A stretch of DNA of 64,000 bases from Beroe ovata. Lineage: Eukaryota > Ctenophora > Nuda > Beroida > Beroidae. Shown here piece after piece: positions 10,058 through 22,100 of the stretch (its first letter is position 1; each line of letters starts with the position of its first letter). The position numbers and the translations under genes are program-made. Where the stretch lies: assembly GCA_946803715.1 (NCBI GenBank), contig CAMPET010000003.1, positions 1,040,932-1,104,931 on the forward strand, in the 5' to 3' direction. Under the pieces are notes generated by a model that worked only from the letters and a program-made list of their open reading frames with translations, searched no databases and had not been told where the DNA came from.

Positions 10058-11020
10058 TCAATCAATAAGTTGGTCTTGCTCATCTTCTCTATTATGAAAT
10101 GCAATTAGTCGGCTCGGAAAGTCTGTCATGATGCCATCGACATTATACTTCTCAGCAGCCACAAACATATCATGTGAATTCAGAACAAACAAAACAACCT
10201 TGATACCTCGCCGGCGAAGATGCCAGAATAAAAGTCTGTTCATTGTCAAGAAATCAAGGACTTTGAGGCCAATCCTTTGGGAAGGTGAAAGCATATCTTT
10301 GAAGTTATGAGAGACAATTTGTAAGAACGGGATCGAGAAAAAGGATTCCTTTAGAGGAACGAATCCGATAATTCCTAAATAGAACATAACGTACACAAAA
10401 CACACTTTCTTTATTGAAAAGAATAGGCCTATTCTATTATCCTCAGCGTAACAGAGATTATTCTTCTGTTCCTTCATATTCCCCCATACAGTCCTATCTA
10501 ACCTCTTGTGCTTTGTAATCAGCTGTGACCCAGAATGAATTAGGTTTGGATCACCTTCCTTAGTATCGATATGGAACACTGTATTACAGTGCTTTTCAAA
10601 GAGTTCATCAAGTTTTACAAAGTTTAGATCATTTTGTTCACTAGAACACTTGACACTATCAAAGTCAAGTGGCAGCACACTTTTATACGGGGGCAAATCA
10701 ACAAACATGGTATCAGATATTTTACCCTGCACGCCAGTTGATCGAAACAAATCATTGTCATGAGCCACGACTACCACGTTGTCCTGAGTGAGCTGAACAT
10801 CTATCTCCAACATGTCAATTCCAAGTTGGACACAGTTGTCGAATGCTGGCATTGTGTTCTCAATGAATTCACCTGCCCCGCCTCTATGCCCGCAAGTCTT
10901 CACTGGGACTGAGATGTTCCTATGTTGGGCATGAATCAAGGTCGGGAAGATGAATAGGAGTAAAGATACAATTGTATATGTTGAGAGTATAGCTAGAATG
11001 ATAATCCATAAATCTTCCAT
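10058..11020 (-). CDS. Glycerophosphodiester phosphodiesterase, GDPD1/GDE4-like
   Basis: Intronless 320-residue frame. An N-terminal hydrophobic helix (residues about 5-28) is a membrane anchor, as in GDE4-type enzymes. The catalytic core follows: HRGGAGEFIENTMPAF with the first catalytic His near residue 45, then EIDVQLT with the metal-binding acidic pair, and VAHDNDLFRSTG with the second catalytic His. Later features are FHIDTKEG, TVWGN, a mid-protein hydrophobic segment (FVYVMFYLGIIGFVPL) and the C-terminal VDGIMTDFPSRL. Human GDPD1 and GDPD3 act as lysophospholipase D enzymes that release lysophosphatidic acid or N-acylethanolamines; the same role is inferred here. Length and the two hydrophobic segments match that subgroup. 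The ATG at 11018-11020 opens directly into the anchor. Confidence 0.9.
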   Translation of the reverse strand: MEDLWIIILAILSTYTIVSLLLFIFPTLIHAQHRNISVPVKTCGHRGGAGEFIENTMPAFDNCVQLGIDMLEIDVQLTQDNVVVVAHDNDLFRSTGVQGKISDTMFVDLPPYKSVLPLDFDSVKCSSEQNDLNFVKLDELFEKHCNTVFHIDTKEGDPNLIHSGSQLITKHKRLDRTVWGNMKEQKNNLCYAEDNRIGLFFSIKKVCFVYVMFYLGIIGFVPLKESFFSIPFLQIVSHNFKDMLSPSQRIGLKVLDFLTMNRLLFWHLRRRGIKVVLFVLNSHDMFVAAEKYNVDGIMTDFPSRLIAFHNREDEQDQLID

Positions 11021-11285
11021 GATGCTTGGACGATATTCTTATCTTTCACATATCTTTCACATCTGCAAGATAGAATATTGCCTATAATAATATACATGAT
11101 GTACAACAAACAATATTTAGATCTTGAAATGGGCCAATGGAAGCAAATTATAAAAGAAATCAAGTAGCTTTTTAAATAAGTAAGTAGTAAGTACTACAAA
11201 TCAGTATAAAAATAGATATTTTGTAAAATAGAGGAGGATTAATGAGTGATGACTGATGATGGTAGTATCAGTAGGTAGTGCATAG

Positions 11286-12143
11286 CTATTCATCGTAATT
11301 GTATTTCAACTCTGGCTTTACTTCCATGCCATGCTGTAAATTATCAAAACATTGCTGTGATTCTTTCTTAATGAGTTGACTTTTCAATGACAATATTTCT
11401 GATTGAAGCTTATCTATCTCATTATCTTTTGATATCATCAGCTTGTGGGTGATATCAATCAATGTGTTCTTCTCAGAATTTAGCTTCTTGATTCTCTGTT
11501 CCATGCACTCTTGTCTCCTTTGGCCTCTCTTTACTGACAATCTCCTACCTGCATTAATTTCACTCGACTTGCAACGTTTCACTGCTTCTCTTATAGATCT
11601 CCTATTAGAGACTTGATCTTGTCCAGAAACTAAAGGTTCTTTAGTATTTGCTTCAGACGCAAATTGACTGTGAATGAAAAATTGGTCTAGGATAACTTTT
11701 AGATCTTCATCAGGAGATTTTCTACACTTATTATCAATTTTATTAAAAACAGTCCTTAGTACTTTAGCACTCCAGTTTTTGGAATTGAAGCAAGACCCCA
11801 GTATGGCCATTAACTCAGATCTGGGAACATATAATCCATACTTATTATCTGGATTTCTACCCTTGTTGACTCCAATAAATTTCAATATTGGTGAATAAGG
11901 CTCAAGATCAAGTTCAGCAGAAACTGTCATTCTGTACTTAGGTAACCCTCTATTCACCCCAGTTCTCTTGAAATGCATTGACAACAGACAAAAAACAGAT
12001 CTAACAGTTATTGTTGTTGGATCTATTGTATGCCAAAAGTTGGGGGAAAATAGGCAGAAAATATCTTCTGGCACTTTATCTATATTTCTCAGATTTTCTA
12101 TTACTTTTCCATAAAGATGGTCTTGTGAAATTAAATTCTCCAT
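11286..12143 (-). CDS. Putative DNA-binding protein, BEN-like with basic coiled coil
   Basis: Intronless frame of 285 residues from the ATG at 12143. No family is certain. The middle segment (about residues 98-155, NKYGLYVPRSELMAILGSCFNSKNWSAK and following) has the shape of a BEN domain: a Y-V-x-R-x-E-L opening, helices, and a final helix after a DEDL stretch. The C-terminus has a basic patch (RRSIREAVKRCK and RRLSVKRGQRR) followed by about 60 residues with heptad-spaced L/I/M typical of a coiled coil. This suggests a DNA- or chromatin-binding dimer, which is inference. A domesticated transposon protein is an alternative, given the lack of introns and the repeat-rich flank. Confidence 0.6.
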   Translation of the reverse strand: MENLISQDHLYGKVIENLRNIDKVPEDIFCLFSPNFWHTIDPTTITVRSVFCLLSMHFKRTGVNRGLPKYRMTVSAELDLEPYSPILKFIGVNKGRNPDNKYGLYVPRSELMAILGSCFNSKNWSAKVLRTVFNKIDNKCRKSPDEDLKVILDQFFIHSQFASEANTKEPLVSGQDQVSNRRSIREAVKRCKSSEINAGRRLSVKRGQRRQECMEQRIKKLNSEKNTLIDITHKLMISKDNEIDKLQSEILSLKSQLIKKESQQCFDNLQHGMEVKPELKYNYDE

Positions 12144-13000
12144 TCTGATAAAGATCAATCATTACAGTCAAACAGCTACTAATAACCGAGGCATATGAAG
12201 ATGCCATGATCAGTACACATGAATGAAACTCGAATGAAACTTTTAGCAATAATGCACATGCTCATTGCAGCAATAATTCTACATCTAATCTTGAGTTGTT
12301 GCATCAGCACTGCGAGTATTTTTTGACTCATGGTAAAATGCGTCATTTTTCGGACATACAGATTGTAAGTTGGAATGAAAGTCGAACAACGAGAGAGTAT
12401 CATGTCACAGTGCCAATCAGAGGAAATGACTGATTTATTTCAAATTGCTCCTTAATAAAATCAATGTTTCCAGAGGGTAGTTGAGACTTGACTTACCTCT
12501 GACCTCAATCGATACTAAAATGCATCTTTGTGCTGTTTTTGATAAACTTAGTCATTGTGTTGTTATATCTTATATAGCTCAATGCGTAGTCAGTAGTGTA
12601 TAAGATAAAATAACATTAGTAGTATGAGTTATGAGACCATCACAAGTGTTTCGAAAATTCATAAACTGCAATCTGGACCACTGAAAAATGCTAACAGGTG
12701 CAGGAAGCTCATTTCTGATTTTAATTCTTTGATTATGTTGTCCTATAAGTTATTAAGTTATGCGAGGCAAATAAACAGAAGTCAAACAACTGGTCAAATA
12801 CAATCAACTGGTCAAATACAATTATCTCTCAGTGCCAATTCTGTGAATTTTTTCAATTATTTTTTGTTTCGAGTGTGTATCATGTCAAGTCAATGAGTCA
12901 AGTAACACCTGTCACCTATACGCAGCTGAAGCTAGTTTCTATTGGAATAACGTGCAAGTTATTGAAACTTGCAGTTTGCACGTGCAGATTTGTGTGCAGG
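12144..13000. other. Non-coding interval, no gene seen
   Basis: AT-rich DNA upstream of the BEN-like gene. It contains a short direct repeat (aactggtcaaatacaat) at about 12789-12820. No other supported feature. Confidence 0.4.
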
Positions 13001-13009
13001 ATACACAGC

Positions 13010-13600
13010 GTCTGTCGAATGTTATCTGTCCACTGCTTCTTGCGCGAGAAACAGTTTATATCCGTCGAAGTGGCAAAAACCTAAAAGTTGCGCAGTTGCA
13101 TTGCCTGTCTACGAATCTACGATGATCGCAATCATAAGCCAGGGTTTTGCATTTGCACTTTCGTATGTGCGCCGCTGCCGCCGCTAACGTTCCACCGCGC
13201 GCTGCTAAAGCTCAACCTTGCTGACGCTTGGCTCGCCGCTTCGCATCGTGCAGCTTGCGCTAGAATGCCTAGCAATAGCATCGCCAAACAAACTTAAAGC
13301 AAGTAGATACAAGATAGGTGCATGAGTGGTGCGCGGCGCGCGCTTAATTGCGACGCGATCAGCAAGAAGAAACTTTCAGTAAAAAGAAATCATCAATTTT
13401 GTTGAATGCTAAGGATCGGGACTCAATTTAATTTCCTCCGTCCTCGGCCTCCGCATGTGCACACGATGCGCGCCCCTGTTCTACTCAGTGGACTGAAAAG
13501 TCGTAGAGACGCGACGCGCAGCGCGCGCGGAGTATTTGGGTCACGCAGCGCGGGAACACCTCCGCATGGCCTGGCAATTGTAGGGTTATAGTTACAATTA
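13010..13600. repeat. CpG-rich interspersed repeat block
   Basis: A GC/CpG-rich island in AT-rich surroundings. Bases 13020-13060 carry the sequence tgtccactgcttcttgcgcg that recurs as hairpin arms near 52.35 kb. Bases 13455-13558 match 52504-52607 at roughly 90 percent, including the run gagtatttgggtcacgcagc. These are copies of one interspersed family in this genome. No protein is encoded. Confidence 0.75.
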
Positions 13601-15895
13601 CGACACTTACGCGACGTTCTCTCTACCCTGGCCTCGCTGCAGACACAATTTTGCTTATCAATTCAAGGCGCCGCGCATCCAAGATTTTGCGCAATTGGAA
13701 TTGGAATTTTTTGCCGATCGTCGGCGCCTCTTATTCAAGATTCATTGCAAAATGTTCATTTATTATTTTTTGCTTATAGGATTACTTAGGACCTTTTATT
13801 GTATCTTCTCAAGTTGTGTCCTCCTGAATTTTATATGATATTTTTGAGGAATTGTTCATTAACACAGTGACAGAGGGTTGTTCGGTGAAGCAGTAATTTT
13901 TTTAAAGATATTTATTTATGTAAGATACTTATTTGATTTGAATCCACTGAATTTTATATAAGATATTTATTGAACCTGCCTTGGAGTATTTTGATTTTTG
14001 CACCTTGTAACCTCACTTATTCCTCACACTTAGTTTCATATGCTATAAAGATGAGAACCAACTGAGCCCTTTCTTAAGGTGAGTGATAATTCACCCCTAT
14101 AGGTCAATCAATTGCAGTGGTAATTGGTATATCCAGTGAGACTATGTATATTACACTATATCAGTATATCATTTAGAAAATAGATTATATGGCTTTTGCA
14201 TTTTTGAGATATGCAATTATCCATCTGAAAGCATATCTGTTAACAAGTGATTATCCTTAGACCACAAGGATGAAGCAGATAAAGAAGGATTCAAATAGTC
14301 TGACTAATTCTCATTGGAAAGGGTAAGACATATTCCCCAATACTTCTCTCAACATGATCAAATACACACATGATTGCTCATTGATTCAATTCCATTGAAA
14401 ATAGACCTAATTTGTGGTGCAACTGAGGCCATTTTAGTGTAATCGTTGCACCTAAATTGTGCTTTGTCAAATTATAGCCTTTCAGATACAGCTTTTTATA
14501 CATTTTGACACAGTTTGTGTGCCATTTTGATGCAATTACCTATTGCTAATAATTGAGTCAAGTCTATGCTGCACAAACTTCATCTTGAACAGGAAACCCG
14601 TTTCATTACAAGCCAAGATAGAAAATAAAATTGATTTGACAATTTATCAAGGTTATCAGCAATAACTGCAGTTATTTCCATGTATTTCCTATTTTGCTAA
14701 TTAAATGATCATCAAACATTTGAATGCTTGAGGAGTCTCCTATCTATCAGAATTTAGTTGGAGTAGTGGGGTGTTCTGTAGCAATCATGGGAGATCAAGA
14801 ATTCGGAATTTCTGATAATTCATAGATGCAACAAGTGAAACAGTCGTTGTTAATGAGTTAAAAACGTTTCAGTGTGACATGCACCATCTTCAGTTTAAGA
14901 CTTTACAACACTTCTTCATACAATCAAATTTAAGAACTTGTTGCATCTGTGCATTATCAGAAATTCCAAAGTTTTATCAGAATTGAAGAGCACCAAAAAC
15001 ATTCTCTGTCACTTACCTTATTATCTTGTATGTAAAGTCAGCTTGGACAAGCAACGTCACAGTTCTTAGTCGAGTATTTGATCTCGTGGCACAGCAGTGC
15101 ATTCATATAAGTTGATGTACCACTATAATCTAAAAGTTTAATTTATTTTTATTATTATTGTGGTAAAATATGAAAGATTTGACTGTTCAATAGTGTCAAT
15201 ATAATATTTGGATGCATACACAATACACATCACAAACATTGCCTATACACTCTTGTACAAGAGTACAAGCCCTCGTGCTCACCTCCGCAAGATCTGTAAA
15301 GTACTTGTCATTACTTTGTATCCTGTGACTAATGGGGTATGTACAATTGAACATCATACTTTTACATGGTTGATCATACAACTAGTGAAGAATCGTATTA
15401 ATAATTTTTGTGACTTTAAGCAGTTTCATTGGACCAGACTCATGACAGCTTTTCCGACGATTAATAAACTTCCTCAAATGTTTTTTATCAAGCCGACTTC
15501 ATGGGCCATGATAATCCATTCCCGGCACCAGTCCTCATTACATGCATTAATAAATGCACCGACATAATAGTTATATCGGTATTGTTTTGATGCACTTAAG
15601 TTGAGTTCTCAGAATCCATTTGTGGAACCTTCCAGACTTCCCCTTTCCCCCTCTTAAAGCTCATAGAGCTCACCATTAGCACTCCTTTCCGTCAATAGTG
15701 TTGCTATACTACTGTGACATTAGTGTGTTATGTATGATAATGGATCGACTGTTTGATTATGCTCATTCGACTGACATTTTCTGCCACAACTTTTTCATTG
15801 CATTTTTTAGCGGAATACAAATAGACACATTAGCATTCATAACCGATATAATTCTGACAGACAACCCCCCCTTTTCGTCGTGTTGTGTGATAACA
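13600..15895. other. Non-coding interval, no gene seen
   Basis: AT-rich sequence with no open frame that looks protein-like and no recognised RNA. A repeated phrase about 'gatgcaacaa.../cagatgcaacaag' occurs in inverted form around 14820 and 14940, hinting at a degraded palindromic element. Confidence 0.35.
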
Positions 15896-16076
15896 TAAAG
15901 TAATATCCCCGCGGTCTTTCGGGAATATTGAATATCACACGCGCGCGCGCGTGTGATATTACTTTATCCACACGAGGGCTTTAGCCCGAGGAGTGGATAT
16001 GTATTTTACAGCACGCAGGGCCCGGAGGGCCCGAGTGTCTGTAAATGTTATATTCCCGGAAGACTGCGGGGATATG
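15896..16076. repeat. Nested palindromic element
   Basis: Outer inverted repeats of about 26 bases (starting atatccccgc at 15903 and ending gcggggatat at 16075) differ at only two positions. Between them are a perfect 30-base palindrome with an alternating CG core (about 15931-15960), a stem around gagggctttagcccgag, and a stem around agggcccggagggccc. The arrangement is that of a small non-autonomous DNA element that can fold into several hairpins. No target-site duplication was clear. Confidence 0.75.
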
Positions 16077-16077
16077 A

Positions 16078-16925
16078 TTTATATCCACGATCGGGAGATT
16101 TTCGTTTCGGACAAAATATGTATCAAAAGACTGTAAATTTTGAGAACTGAGCCAGAGCATCAGAAAGCTGAATAAAAGCTGCACAAAGATGTAATAACAA
16201 AAATGGACGTAGGCTGAACGTGAGAAGCAAATGTGAGAGTCACATAATCAATGAATCTGCTAACTGAAGATCATAAAACAATTTTCAAACAAAAGTAAAA
16301 CAGCGTAGGTTCAGCCAGACTGAAATAGTGGATGCACAACATTCTGGAGTAAGCGAAATGGTAGAGTGACAGAGTGTAACCTTGATATGCAATTGCAAAA
16401 CAAATGTGAAATGTGTGAGAAACAAGTGAGAACTATACTAACAGTTACACTAATTTGCCCTTATATGGTTAAAGGAATGTAAAAACATGGTAGAAGAGAG
16501 CACTTATTTTGTTTACACACACTAATTTATTTCTGTTCATGGGAATTTCTCTCAGTTGTGTTGTACCTTGTATTCCTTGTATACAGTCTAGACTCTAGAC
16601 TGTGACTGTGGAAGATGTCTGGGAATTAACTCCCGATGATTCAAATTGTGGATGAATTGTGATGCGTTTGTTTTCTATTTGTGAGCAGAGTTTCGGTTGT
16701 GATACATGTAAATTGTGATTGTGGATGATATTGATGTTTCAACTGCATACCATTCATTTACTATTGATATCCGGTCCATTTCACACGCTTGCAATAAATT
16801 TTTCATCACGGAAAATACAGCTCTATATCGCACCATGTCCGCAAAAACTGTTAGAAAACAATGCCTCGCGGGCTGGCTATATATGCGGGCGCGCGGCGCG
16901 AAAATCTCCCGATCGTGGATATAAA
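16078..16925. mobile_element. Non-autonomous TIR DNA element
   Basis: Identical 27-base terminal inverted repeats at 16078-16104 and 16899-16925, beginning TTTATATCCACGATCGGGAG. The 848-bp interior has no credible protein frame, so it would need a transposase in trans. It directly abuts the nested palindromic element on its left. No obvious target-site duplication was seen, so the superfamily is unknown. Confidence 0.7.
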
Positions 16926-18860
16926 GCCTATCTCATGTGTAAGTTAGTCCAAGGATTTGTCCATAGCACCAGCCGCCAATACATGAGTACAACATGATGC
17001 GGCACGGAATGTTATTCATGGTGCTTACCTGGTGTTCAATACCTTCAATCTAATGGTGTTAAAAATGGTGTTATAAATCATGCTGGATAGGATAAACTAT
17101 TATACTGGCATATTCCATACATGCAGTGAACCCCATTGTGCATACATCGTGCATACATCGTGGGAGCCCACTCTATAGAGAATGGATACATAATGGATAC
17201 ATGTATATTGTATGTGCTGAATCTTGATTACCCAGTGATTCCTGATCATCTGATGTTCAAAATATTCCATCTTGATAGTTATGATTTATGAAGTGATCAT
17301 CTTTGTGTCTGTGTTTGACATTTTCGTCCGTGAGTGTTTGTATTTGGATCTCGTGTATTTGTTTGTCTTTGAAATGACTGTTGTCTGTCGTTTTGCTTAT
17401 GACGTGTTATGGCGTGTTGTTTCAACCTTTGTCGGTCAGTTTCTGTGTCTGTGTCCTTGTTCGTACGTCTGTGTCCGTGTGTCTGGGTTACTGTGTGTGT
17501 CTGTGTACCTATTGTATGTACGTACTTCCTACGATGTAATCACACAATCATGTGCATGTCTGCAAACATGTGTCACACACAAGAATTCCCTCTCCTGTGT
17601 ACAATTATTGTGATACAACAATGTCACCTGTCTAATGACTCATGTGAGTATCAAGCAATCGGGCAAGCAATCAAGACACTCCAATTTCACCAAGTTGACG
17701 CTAGCACACTCTTATCATGCGACTCACTGAATTCCCCAATCTTCAGTCTTCACTATCACCGAATATCCTGACAATTATAACATCTCATACACATTGTCAC
17801 TGAGCAGAGATGCTATGCTCATCTTGAAATGAGTTGTCTAGAAATGGTTTGTCAGCGTCATGGGGTGATGACCATGTGGGGAAATGTACCCTTTCACTTT
17901 TTAAAAAGATAATTTGATTTGAGGAAAGTTCTCAAGCATTCCTTGTCCACTGGTAGGAACTGTAATTTCATTACGAATTTTAACCAGGATAACAAGAACC
18001 ATGGTAGGGTGATGGCATATTTGTACACTGAGACCAGTACCTATTACTGATAACACGGCTCATTGTCAGGTCACAGCCCCAAATTGAACATTGCAACCTA
18101 TAGGTACAATAATACATCACCGTTTCGATTCCAGACCCCAGGAGACCCCAAACACCAACGTCCAACATACACAGTGTATTTCATACATCTCCACATACCT
18201 GTGTAAAAATGATCGGATCACTGTTATTAGTTGCATAACTGATACTGATTGATTTTGAATGTGGTTTCTGCGATTAAAATTCAGTTTCATCACTTTGTCG
18301 CAGAGACCATATTCAAAATCATTCAGTATCAGTGTGTAAAATATGTTCCTCAGGAGGTATCCGTAAATATTTCCCTCATGTCCAATAACAATACTCATTA
18401 CTCAATATCAATAACAACATACACATCCGAAATTGCCGTGGTCTATTATCGTTGGCATTGTTAAGCGGACTAGGCTAGAGAAGACGAAATATGTAGATAA
18501 TTTACACACACACAGACCTCGGAACACTGGTGTTACCATGGTAACTTGCATGTAGACCAGATAACTGACTGCATAGCAATGGAATGTCGTGAGGCATTCC
18601 CGACCCTGAATTGTCGGAATATTCTTCCGGAATATGTTTTCCTTGTGCTGATGAAGTTGAACTGCTGAAGTGCATTATTCTAATCATACTGATGATGATA
18701 TCACATTTCAATGTTGTGACGTGTTGTGTGTTGTATACACCGTAACGTCATTCTGCATTAGATGATAAGCACATGACATACACTGCACTTTTCATAGAAC
18801 GGTAGAGGACAGAAATGGAATTCGCGTGGTATTCTCCGCACTCATTCCATTCTAATCTGT
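16926..18860. other. Non-coding interval, no gene seen
   Basis: Contains a GT-rich low-complexity stretch at about 17300-17520 and a palindromic X-box-like site at 18532. No supported coding exon. Confidence 0.4.
18532..18545. promoter_or_regulatory. RFX X-box-like palindrome
   Basis: GTTACCATGGTAAC is a perfect 14-base palindrome fitting the RFX X-box consensus GTNRCC-N-RGYAAC. An identical copy is at 38706-38719. Function is inferred from the motif only. Confidence 0.35.
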
Positions 18861-18869
18861 CATTCCATT

Positions 18870-19110
18870 CTAATCTGTCCCTTTCATTTCCCTCCTTCAT
18901 TCCCGTCCTCTGATTCTGATCTCCCTTATTCCTAGTGAATCGACATCCCTCACTCCCTTCCTCCATCTCCCCCTTCCTCCCTCACTCTCCCTCCCTCTCC
19001 CCCTCCCTCCCTCTCCCCCTTCCTCCCTCACTCCCNNNNNNNNNNNNNNNNNNNNNNNNNNNCCTCCCTCCCTCACTCCCTTCCCTCCCCCTCCCTCACA
19101 CCTCTCTTTG
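18870..19110. repeat. CT-rich tract with assembly gap
   Basis: A (CCCT/CCTC)n polypyrimidine tract interrupted by 27 N's at 19036-19062. It runs up to the acceptor ctttgtcag at 19114, so it may act as a very long polypyrimidine tract for the next exon. Confidence 0.9.
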
Positions 19111-19114
19111 TCAG

Positions 19115-22100
19115 GATGACGAGCAGTATCCAGCCCATCTCCTCCTCCACCTCTAATAATCGCGGTGACGCGCCGTCGCGACACGATACCGCGTACATGT
19201 TGTATCGCGGTGCGGCCGAGTTCCGATCCCCCGACTACGCCGTTTCCCGACCCGAGTTTAACTCCCGGTCTCGGTCCTCGGACTCGTCGTCCTACGAGGC
19301 ACGAGGAGACGGTGATCAGAGCTGTAGGCAGAGCGGTGGCTCGTCCAATCCGCCTAGTCGAAGTAACTCTGACAGTGGGCAGAGACCAAGAGAGAAGTGA
19401 GTACATGTGCGGTTGTTGTGGTGTCTTATAATATTTGTCAGTTATAGTTGTTTGTTCTGGTGGTGTCAACCGGTTTTTGATGGTTTCATCATCTACATTC
19501 AGCCATGATATGTTTTCGAGCAATAGGTAATCAATAGATTAAGATATAAAACATTCTCAATAGCATAGTCTTCAAGAATTTATATAGTCTTCATATTTCA
19601 TAGTACCAGTAGTAGGACAATGACAAGTTAAAATTGATTTGATTAAGTAATAGTACAGCAATACAGTGCGTTGTTCAGTAACACGGCACGGGATTCAATA
19701 GACCAATCGTCTAAAAATAGTAACCAGTTATCCGTCAATATTTGTGTTTATTTATAACTGTACTAATGTCGCATATATGTGCAATGAACATATCCTGAAG
19801 AATTGGTTTTGTAGTATATTTCACATGATCCATGTTTTGGTCATTGGTATAATACACTCTTGTACGCGCACTGTTATCAGCGATATAATAAACAGCAACA
19901 AACCACTTTAAAAACAAGTGTATTTTAAAACCAAGATAACACTGCTAATTGCTCATCATCAGCGTTCTGAAGGAAATGTGCATGTTAAACAAGTTCCATC
20001 TCTCAGTATGATGATGGCAATCATCAATAACAATGCTGTAGAATCTCGGGAGAGGAGATCTGTAATCGATGTTTGGAATGTAAACTGGAGTTTAAAATGT
20101 TTTAAAATGTTTATATCATCTCGATATTGTGAAAGGAGAATACGCAAAGAATTATTTTGAGATGTTGAAGAATTTTGAGTTGGTATGTCTGTCCCAATTC
20201 ATAGATAATAAGGAAGAAAGTCTGAAGAAGGGAGGCGAGCTCGAAAGATCAATATTGGATGACTCTATCTTGTCCTTAGTATCATTCCCAGATGAATAGC
20301 CAGTGCTAGCAAACATAGAGTTGTCATTGTCTATTCTTTACCACTAACGAACTATGGTATTCAATTGAACTAACTATCAAATGTCTATAAAATGGTGCTA
20401 TGGTGGGAAGAAATGGAGCTATTTTCAACAGATGGAATGTGAAGATTGAAATTCTAGCTTTATGGCAGTTTTGTGCCATGCTGGCATAATGGCCTCCATT
20501 GTGACTCAGTTAATTGGATTTGTGAATAAAATTAGCACCGAACTAAGTAATGATCACGATCGCTCATAATATGTTAGCACAACAACACTCAACCACTCTC
20601 AAACAATACCCGGGCATATGTTTGAATATTGTGTTTCTAGCGATTGTCTAGAGTTCATTCACTCACCGTTGTTTCCGCTTTTGTGAATTGCTGCAGTCAT
20701 GGATAAGCTCTGTGTCAACTTTAGTTGGTAAGTTGGTTAGTAGTAGTTGGTAAGTTGATTAGTAGATAATAAATCACCATTCAGAGTTAACTATTTATTT
20801 ATTTAGTCCTCATTCCGGACTATGAAGCTAAGGGACTATGGTACCTATATCTGAAGCAAGGAATCTGTAACTTCAGCTATATGCCTAATCCTACAATCAC
20901 ACCACCCACCCACCAATCGCTACCAGTTATCCCAATTTGCTACATTCGCAACAAATCGTACCTTCCTGAGTACTATTATAAACTACTATACCTAGAGTAA
21001 ACTTAGCGCTTTAGAGTTAATCTCACCCGATATATTTGTTCCCATTTAAGGGTATAAACTGAGGGTAGCTAATGAATACGTCAGTAAGAACTAGTCGTAA
21101 TGAGCTCCACCTACGAACTTACAAAACGTCATCAAATGAAGCTGTAAATCAACTCCAAATAAAGACATTAAATCTCGTAATAATATCTACTTCGTAGTTT
21201 AATTCTTACGTCGATAGATCGTTTTCTCGTTCTACCAATGCCGACATTTGCAGTACAAAAGTCTCAATGAGAATTCTCAATAAATCATATCTGGTCCAAC
21301 AACTTTTTCTCAGTTTCGACATTTTTGTCTCCATTCCTATCTAATCTAGAATCTAGGTTCTAGATTTAATCTGAGAATCTCACGATTTGAATTTTGATAT
21401 ATCGATATGTCCGATATCGAGATATTTTTGTCTCTTCTTCTTTGAATAAAAGATCCACACATACGCACACACTTACAAAGTACATACACACAGACACATA
21501 TTATCGATTATCGATTAAAAGTGAGAGTTATGGATTCTCAATACGAGAGGATATGATATTTTGATCCACATACGATTACGTCAATCTACGTGCGTTACCG
21601 ATTCCACCTGTGTTACGCAAGACAAATTATTTTTAAACAGTAGTACATATTTTTGTGAGATGACTTAGGGGAGTGGTGGTATAATTGTGTATGTTGTTAG
21701 TTATAAAATATAGTTGTATTTTGAACACCTGCTATGGAAACCCTTTTACTTTTAGGGTAATGTGAACCCAACTTGCACCTTGATCGGTACATCGATGATG
21801 GTCAAACCAGTAATGAGTACCAGCTATAGTATCGATAACACATTCATGCCGCCGTACACCTGTTTCATTTGCTGAAAATCGCAAAGTGGGGGGATGCGCA
21901 CTGCACACCCTCCAACTCCACCAGACACCACGGGTGTGCAGTAGACTCCACACCTCCTGCGATGATATCGATCATGGTATACGAGCACTGCCGGTATGTT
22001 GTAAATCACAAAGAGCGAGAGAGTGGGCCACATGTGAAGTGGTCATGGTCACACGTGATGAAGCATCGTGGAACCATTTGGTCCAGCGATTACCTGGAAC

